From: Scolanthus callimorphus
Taxonomy: Eukaryota; Cnidaria; Anthozoa; Actiniaria; Edwardsiidae
Reading direction: 5' to 3'
Length of the DNA stretch: 64,000 nt
NCBI GenBank assembly: GCA_033964015.1
Contig: CM066921.1
Location: 27,075,355 to 27,139,354 of the forward strand
Position numbers and translations under genes: made by a program. Below, piece after piece: positions 19,101-28,100 of this stretch. The notes under the pieces were generated by a model, which was not told the DNA's origin, searched no databases, and saw only the letters and a list, made by a program, of their open reading frames with translations. How positions within the stretch are numbered: position 1 is the first letter of the stretch; every line of letters begins with the position of its first letter.

Positions 19101-22100
19101 CAGTGGGTCTCGTTTGCGGTAGTAGTCACAAGGGGAGTCTTGTGGCAGTGGTGGCTGCCAGGGGGGGACTTGTTTGCGGTGATAGCTGCAAGGAGGGTCT
19201 TGTTTGCAGTAGCCGCTGCACGGGGAGTCTCATTTGCAGTGATAGCTGCTGGGGGGACATGTTTACAGTAGTAGTTGCAGGGGGGTCTTGTTTGCAGTAA
19301 CCGGTGCACGAGGCCGAGGTCTCGTTAGCGGTAGTAGCTGCTCGTAGGGGCTCTCGTTTGCAGTGGTAGCTGTTGGGAGTACTTGTTTACAGGAATGGTT
19401 ACAAGGAGGTTTTATTTGCAGTAACCGCTGCAACGGGGGGTGCCGTTGGCTGCAGTAGCGACCGTGAGACCCTTGTTTGCAGTGGTAGCTGCAAGGGGGG
19501 TCTTGTTTGCAGTAGCCGCTGCACGCGGGGTTTTGCTTGCAATAGCCGCTCTTTTGCGGTAGTAGTTTGCGGTGCCTTCCTTTGTTATACGCATCCCTTT
19601 GTTTATTTATTTATTTCTGTCTGTCGTAGTCTGGGCGTATAAAAGTACTAGAGGATAAGATAAAGGCGATGGAGCAGGATAAGGCCTCGGAGAGTGCGGA
19701 TTCGGCGCTTGCGGCTCTGCGAAGACATCTCAACCGTGCACCTAAGATGTTTGACCGTTTGGAGGTCCTAGAGTTGTTGGAAAACTTAGTCCGTCTTGCT
19801 CGTTCAAAGGCCCATGAGAAGGCAGATGAGTACGCCGCCGCAATGGATGAGGTCCACGCCCGCCTACCATTAGTGGATGACGTCCAGCTCCAAATGCTCC
19901 TTGTTGGCCTTGTTGGGGATCGAGTGCGGGCTAAGATGGCTAAGGAGGCCGCCTCTATTCTCAAGGGGGGTGCCAGGGCCATGCCCTATACAGGCGAGGA
20001 TTACCGAGGGCCGCGAGTTGCTCCTTATCCTAGCGTTAGATGCTTTAATTGTGACGAATGGGGTCACTATGCCAGGGCGTGCCCTCGCGCCAGGAGGCAA
20101 GGAAGGGCAGTCTTTAGAGGACGCGGGCGCGGACGACGTGGTGGATACCCCTCCTATTATTAGACGTCTTCTTCCATATGGAATCTTTGCTATGTAGCTT
20201 TTGCACATTAAAATTATAATGTTACTCGTCTTGTTTCCAATCCTATAATAGGGCGGCGTTATATATGTTTCAGTCAACCTTATCCCTCCGGTGATCTAGG
20301 GGGCATGCTCCTGCTCACCCGGACATAGTCCGAACACCTGGATCATCGAAGGGTTGGGTTCTCGGTTCCGCGTTTTCTTTAGGGAGGGTTTTCATGTTAT
20401 TCTCCTGTATTTTAGGTCATTTCCCCCTCCTTTGCGTCGAGAGTTAAAATGGCGGAACAAGCAGTATGCAGGGAGAATTCGCCAATCCGAGGAATTACAA
20501 AGGGAACCCAACCCTTCGTTGGTCCACTCCCCTCACCCGAGCTGGTAGTATCGCAACCGGGCCTAGCCGATCTTCGCCAGCTTAGGTTTCCAGACCCCGA
20601 CTACTTCAAAGCGGGAAACATACATCGGCACGTTGGGATATGGGAGAAGCTTCTCTCCGATAACGTCTGTGACGAGATCAACCTCCTTAACGTAGTCCGC
20701 GAAGGAGTCAAGGTCGAAAAACTGTTTCAACCTTTTAAGGGACGATTTAAGGGAATGCAGCTGGATTCAATTCTTCCCCCGCCGCTGGTACTTAAAAATT
20801 CCCATCATTGCGCAAAGTTCCAGGACTTCATCGAAAAAACTATTCTCGAGTGGGTATCAGCGGGGGTCTTATTGGTTTGGGGCGCGGTTAGGGATGTTTC
20901 GCCTCCGCACCTTGTGTTGCCTTTGACGGTCGAGCCCTCAAAACCGCGCCTGTGCCACGATGAGCGTTATCTAAACCTATGGATCCGGGACCTCCCATTT
21001 AAACTCGACCACCTGAGCGACCTACCCCGTTATGTCTTACCTGGCCACTTTCAGACCGCTTTTGATGACAAGAGTGGTTATCAACATGTTCTTTTACACC
21101 CATCTTCTTACACATTTTTTGGGTTACAATTTGAGGGAATGTATTTTGTCTTCCGTACCCTGCCTTTCGGCTGGAAGGCGAGTGCGTTTATATATCACAA
21201 ACTCGGACTTGCAGTCTCTAACGCAGCCAGATTGCTGGGTGTTCCGGTATCACAATACATCGATGATCGCCACGTGGGTCAGTTGTTTACATTCCCTTTC
21301 TCCAGCAGTTTCCCGCCATGCGCTCAGAGAGCAGAGGCCGCGGCGTATATAATGTGTTATCTCCTTATTGAAGCTGGGTATTTCATCGCCATCAGCAAGT
21401 CCCACTGCTATCCATCCACTAGCATTCGCTTTCTGGGTTTCTTTTGCGACTCCGCCTCTCAGGCCTTCAGGGTACCTGACGATAAAAAGCAGAAGTTCGC
21501 GACACTTAGAGAGGACATTCTTGGTTCACCATCTGTTAGTGTCAAATCTTTGCAGCGTTTTGCAGGGAAAGCTATATCGCTTAGCTTGGCTATACCGGGT
21601 TGTAGGCTCTACGTCAGAGAAATTTTTGCCGCCCTCTCCAGATCCTCGGCCTCGGTCAAACCGTCTATTGTTCTTAAGGGGGATCTCCGTAAAGAGATCG
21701 CACATTGGCGGTTTTTAGACCACTGGTCTGATGTTCTCCCGTGGAGATCGGAACACCACGCCACCGTGACCTTATTTTGTGACGCGTCTACTAGGGCTTG
21801 GGGGGGAACCCTCTCTAAGAACGGCAGGGTCATAGAATGCAGGGACTATTGGAAGCCAGATACTCCAGGACATATAAACACTCTCGAAGCACGTGCACTT
21901 TTGCACTCCCTCCAGGCCTTTAGGAATGATATTCGATCAGTTAGGGTGGATGTTCATACGGATAGCAGGGTACTGAAGGCTGCACTAGACAATGACGGGG
22001 GCAAGAGTACCGAGATCAACAGCGTTATCAAAGAGATCCACCAATGCTGCAAGGAATTCAATTTCAGTCTCTCCGCCCATTACGTCCCGTCTGGCGAAAA

Positions 22101-25100
22101 CCCAGCGGACGAGCCGTCTAGGAGGTTGTTGAAGTTGGATTGTCACCTGGCTGAGGACTCGTGGAAAACATTAGAATCTCTTTTCGGGCCACATACTTTC
22201 GATCTTATGGCTCTCGACAGCAATTGTCAGCGGGATCGCTACGGCCGCTCCTTGCCTCACTATACTCCGTGCCCGACCCCGGGTTCTGCTGGTGTGAATG
22301 TGTTCTCTCAGTCCATTCCGTTGAATCATAACATCTACGTCTTCCCGCCTTTTGTACTCATCGGACCGTTGCTAAGATACCTCATCGAGGAACAGTTCCA
22401 CGGGGCTTTCACTATCGTTGTACCAGATCTCCCAAAGCGTTATTGGTGGGCATTGCTACAGTCTCTTGTGGTAGATAAAATCCTCTTAGGAAGGAAAGGC
22501 CAGCAGTCCATCCTCTGGTTCCCAGCTAGGTCTCCTCCCTATTGGCGCCTTGAGGGGTTACCGTGGAATCTGTACGGCTTTCGCTGTATCTTATAGTCAT
22601 TTGTCTACTTTAGGTCTTGCGTCCTTGGAAACCTGCCCGTCGCTGTTCAGCATGTCTGTACGCAAATGATATAGACGCAAGATTTTGTCAGGCCTGTGGA
22701 ACAAGTATATGTTGTGAGAACACCAGCACACCTATTCGCCGTATGAACAGGCAGACCATAGAGAGACGGATGGTACAGTTCGAGACATACACCAAATCCA
22801 AACCTTATGAACGCCAAAAGGACACCTTGGAACAGCAATTTTCAAGTTTTCTAGCGACTCTTAGCCCTCTTAAGTCCGTAGCATCGTGCACGGCCGATGA
22901 TATTGTTAGGTTCCTAATTTACAAAGACGAGTCAGGTAGAACGGTGGTACATCTTCCCACCTGCTCGCGGCAAGATTGCGCTTGCCCAAGGCGCCTGGCG
23001 GCCGGTACGGTAGATTCTCTATTAGGTCGTCTCAGGGCCATTTTCAATAAATTAGGACGACTAGATAATTCTAATCCAGTCGCGCACGCTAAGGTAAAGA
23101 GTTATTTAAAGTTTGTTAGAGAAGAGCAGGCCAGTCAATCGATCACGCCTCGTCAAGCTCTCCCGCTGTTTTTTCAGAAGTTTAGGCAACTTATTACTTT
23201 TCTTGGAAGCAACATACTTGCTTCCTCGCCTCTTTCTAAGACTGACAAGTATATTCTCGTCAGGGATACCACGTTTTTTGTTATTGATTTTTTCACTGGG
23301 GGCAGATCTTCTGACTTGGGTCGCCTTATCACATCTAATGTCACACGGCTCAAAGACCGCAAGGGCTACCTACTAACGTTTTCTTTCACAAAAACACTGC
23401 GCTCAGGTTCAGTGCACTCTTTTCCTATCACCGAGTTTCCCGAAGTAGATGTTTGCCCTGTAGCTTGGATTTCATATTACATCCAGGTATGTAGCATCAT
23501 TAATGTACCTCTGGAGGATGGGTATTTTTTCAGGGTTGTAGGCCGGTCAAAATCAATAAACAACAAGCCTTTTATCGGGCCGGCTGTTGCAAATCGGTTA
23601 CACAAGCACCTTAAAGATGCAGGTATTTACAGTGGGGAGACGCCTCATAGTTTTAGGGTTGGGCTTTCGAACACCCTCAGGTTACTAGGTTGCACGCAAG
23701 AGGAGGTTACCCAGTACATTGGGTGGCGCAGTACAACTACATCCAAAAGATACACTCTCGTCTCGGACGCGGCTGTGAATCTCGGTATAGCAGAGAACAT
23801 TCTCCCTAAAGTTACCAGTTTGGCATCAATACCATTTGGACACCCTAGCAACGTGTCACCTGCAGTGCCAGAGGGCGCAATTCAGTAAGCTTCAGTCCAT
23901 TATTAGATAACTGTTAGCAACTCTATTCATGGTTTATGTGATTATAAATTAAAGAGTCATGAGTATTGGGGGAGATGCCTCTTGATTGTTTCGTGTTGGT
24001 GTTTTCGGCATGCCTCCCTATAGGAATGAGCGAGCTGCGTATGTTAGGCAGGAGCGATTACCTCCCATAACTTAATCCCCGTGACGCGGTAATGAGTATG
24101 CAGTGAGGATAAAGTACTATTCTCACTGCATATATAATTAGAGCGTCACGCGGAAATTAAGTTCTTAACCAATGGTGGTCCCTTTAAGCCACGTGAGCTG
24201 CAAATGATGCTTTGCGGCCCCATGGTATATAATGCCCCACCCAGATCTTTCAAATCACTTCGTCTTTCACATCACTTCGTCGAAAGCTGCCGACGGGTCG
24301 ACTTTAGAAATTCACCCCGCCCACCTCCCCTGGTGGCGGTCGACGACGACGTCACCGTACCCTCTTCGCACGCTCATTACCGGCAGTCGCGATTACCTCC
24401 CATAACTTAATCCCCGTGACGCGGTAATGAGTATGCAGTGAGGATAAAGTACTATGGTATATGGAAAAATGTGTTCTATTTCTTAAATAGATACTTGGTT
24501 CCTTATCTTCAGAAGGTAAAGCGCTGTTCACGCTGACGTCAACCATTATTATATATGTGCCAATCATAGATCGATTGGTCCACAGAACAAAGGGCGCTAT
24601 TCAATTTACGGTTGGCACATTTGCATTAGAATGGCAGTGGTAAACGTTGATAAACATTTTCATTGGTCTCTGGCGGAGCACCTGAGTGCGAGGACGACAT
24701 ATAAGGGTGGGAGGGTGGGAAAGAAACGGAGCTCCGCCAGGTCAGCACAATGAGACGTAAAAGCGCCGCGACTAATACACGTGACCAGGGGCTCCTCCTT
24801 ACCACGGGAGTAGCGACGAAGTGATAATTATATTCATGAGTTAATTAATAATAAAAAAAAATAATAAAACATTTATATAGCGCTTATATCAATGTTCTAA
24901 GCGCTTTACAGTGAATTTAATTTTACAATTCATATGGCGTAAATCAATGATGAATAAGAGATGTTTAAAATTTAGATAAAAAATAAAAATTAAAATTTAC
25001 ATGGTCTTAAAATATTACTGACACACAATAACTAAAAAATAGACTAAAGGTAATTAAAAATATGAAATAAATAAATAAATAGAGTACATTGTATCTTGAA

Positions 25101-28100
25101 CCTGTGGAAAAAGAGAGATATTGTTAACTCAGACACCCAATAACAGCAGTTACGCAATTAAGTGGACCGCTGCTACGGGTGTCAATAATACTACGGGGTG
25201 ATGGTCAAAAAATACAAATAGGTTTAAAGATCAAATGCTCTTCTAAACAGATAGGTCTTTAGTGCTGACTTAAATTGAGCAACAGAGTCAGCAAGTCGTA
25301 CCTCACTGGGCAGCTCGTTCCATAGTCGTGGAGCATGGATTGAAAAAGATCTAAGCCCATAGCTTTTAGTATGAAAGTGCTTAAGTTTCAATCGAGGTGG
25401 ACCTGTTGATGAGCGAAGTGATCGTGTCGGTTTGTACACCTCGATAAGTTCAGAAAGATACAATGGGGCAAGAGAGTTAAGACATTTGAAAGTGAGCAGA
25501 TTTAATTTGAAAATTATCCTGTACTCAACTGGAAGCCAGTGTAATTGTTTAAGTATCGGGGTGATGTGATCATGTTTGCTCATTTTGGTTATGACTCGAG
25601 CGGCAGCATTTTGCACACTTTGAAGTTTATCAATGAGATTCTTTGGAAGACCATAAAGAAGTGCATTGCAGTTGTCGACTTTAGAGCAGACGAAAGAATT
25701 GACTAAGATCTTAGAGGTTTCTAAAGAAAGGAATTGTCTAACTTTCGCAATACTTCGTAAATGGAAGAAAGCCGACTTCACGATGGTATTTATATGAGCT
25801 TCCATAGACATTACCGAGTCAAAGACAACCCCAATATTACGAGCTTTGGCGACTGGCAAAATACACTCATTACCAAGGGTGAGGTTATCAAGGGTAAGAG
25901 AGCTACGAAAACGAGAGTGAAGAAGAAGCAATTCAGTCTTGTCTTTGTTTAGTTTCAGCTTGTTAAGACTCATCCATTTATCGATATCAGAGATACATGA
26001 CTGAATGCGGTGTTTCGTAGCAACAAGGTCGTCACGATCATTGATGCTGAAAGAAGAATAAAGCTGAGTGTCGTCAGCATAAAGATGAAAGTTGAGACCA
26101 TGTCGACGTATGATGTCACCCAGTGGAGAGGTATACATCAGATACAACAAGGGTCCTAACACAGAACCTTGGGGAACACCACAGTTTAGTGAACAAACGT
26201 CTGACGAGTGACCATCAATACCAACAAATTGAGTTCGATTGCTAAGGTATGATTTAAACCATTGCAGCACGTTACCTCTAAAACCGAAACGAGACTCCAG
26301 TCTCTTAATGAGGATTTCGTGATCAACAGTATCGAACGCTGCAGAGAGGTCAAGTAGTAACAGAATCACAGAGCGGTTATTATCAATGTCCAAAAGAATG
26401 TCATTTTGTACTCTAAGTAGAGCCGTTTCGCAGCTGTGACTTTCCTTATAGGAAGATTGGAGTGGTTCATCAAGGTCATTATCATGCGTGTAGTCTTTGA
26501 CACGTACTGCGACGACCTTCTCTATAGACTTGCCGAGAAACTGTAAATTAGAAACTGGTCGGAAGTTTGGATAAAACTCATGATCAAGAAATAGTTTCTT
26601 CAGCGAAGGGGACAGGACGGCTTGTTTCAATGACATCGGCATAGCGCTAGAAGTAAAGGAAAGGTTGACAATCTTGGTAAAAACAGGTAGCAAATCTTCA
26701 AGACAGTAACCGAGTAGTGTGGCAGGTAAAGGATCAAGAGAGCATGATTTAGAGGCGGATTTGCGAATCAAAGGTAAGAGTTCTTTCTCATTTGTAGGGG
26801 AGAAATCTTCTAGGGTGCAAGTAGAACGAGGGGAGTCAAGGTCTTCACAGAAACTTAAAAAATCGTCATCTCTACAGGAAGGTAGCGCAGTTCTTATAGA
26901 GGCGATTTTGTCAATAAAAAAGTTAGCAAAATTATTGCATAGTTCCTGTCCCGAATTACAAGATGGATACTGTTTCTCAGACTTACGATGTAACAACTGA
27001 TCAACAGTACTGAACAAAACCCTCGTGTTTGAAGCGTTATCAGATATCTTAGTCGAATAGAAGGACATTTTAGCAGATTTCAAAAGATTTTTCACGTGCT
27101 CACATTGCTCCTCATAGAGTTGGCGATGAATTGTTAGTTTAGTTTTTCTCCACTGCCGCTCTAGTTTTCGTCTTTTTGACTTTGCAGTCACAATTTCATC
27201 AGTATACCATGGAACAGCAGGTCTAGATGGCAACAGGCGGGTCTTTAGAGGGGCAAAGGAGTCACGCAAATTTGAAAGGACTGAAAAATATTGTTCACAC
27301 AGACCATTTACAGAATCAGAAGGGGATGTAATTAAGGGGGAGGAATTCAAATCGCGACGATTAATTCTTTATATATGCACTAATTAGGCCAGTGAAAATA
27401 GCGCTATAATTGTCCCAGTCGTCAAAATGTCATACAGAGGCAAAAATAGTATCGGAGATAATTCGATGTTTAGGATCTTTGAGATTAGAAAGGATATTAT
27501 ACCTATTTCAGAAAGGGTTGCACCATCTGTTGTAGCCCACGATGCGTCATGGGAGCAAATAGATATACCAACACAGAGTCATGACACGGGTTAATACTTA
27601 TCACCCTGCTTTTGCCAAATTATTCTACAATACATCGCTGGCAAGAATTTTATTTTGCACTGGATTAACACGAGAATTTCGTTCTTCTTAGCTTCTCCCG
27701 TGAGGGTTCGTACGCTTTCGGGATGACAAAAATCCAGGAAAGTCTTTAGTTATTTTTCCAGGAGTTTTCCAGTACATTTTATTGGGTAGAAATGCCCCCT
27801 CCCTCCAAAAACACGTTAAGTCTGGAGGATGTCATAATTTGCCGTCGAAAATCAGATTCACGAAACTGACTGATTCAACCACATTTGAGTTTAAACATTT
27901 TTCCAGGAGTTTCCCAGGATTTTCCTTAAAATGCCAGGACTTTCCAGGAAGGAAATGAAAATCCAGGATATTCCAGGATTCCCAGGGCGCGTACGAACCC
28001 TGCATGACTCACCGTTGGCTACAACAGACAATTCTGACCTTCTGAAATAGGTGTATTTCCATACAATGAAATGGCGACATTTATTCAGAAACAATTCTAT

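Larger units (their letters stand above)
17153..24455 (+). mobile_element. Ngaro/PAT-type tyrosine-recombinase retrotransposon with split direct repeats
   Basis: 7.3 kb. The ends have the A1..B1-A2-B2 layout: A1 17153-17352 repeats as A2 from 24118 to about 24318 (starting TATTCTCACTGCATATATAA); B1 24054-24120 repeats as B2 24389-24455 (starting GCGATTACCTCCCATAACTT). No clear target duplication is seen, as expected for recombinase-mediated insertion. It codes a leader exon, gag with a CCHC knuckle, RT-RNase H, and a tyrosine recombinase. No methyltransferase or hydrolase domain was recognised. All frames are intact, so this is probably a young copy. It lies antisense in intron 2 of gene B. 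Confidence 0.85.

Noticed and set aside
18620..19594. Cys- and Ala-rich open frames on both strands
   Set aside because: Products of the GTAGCTGCAAGGGGG minisatellite; no domain and mirrored on both strands.
24204..24410. Open frame with the same start as 17239-17421
   Set aside because: It lies in the A2 repeat, a copy of A1, and has no coding role of its own.
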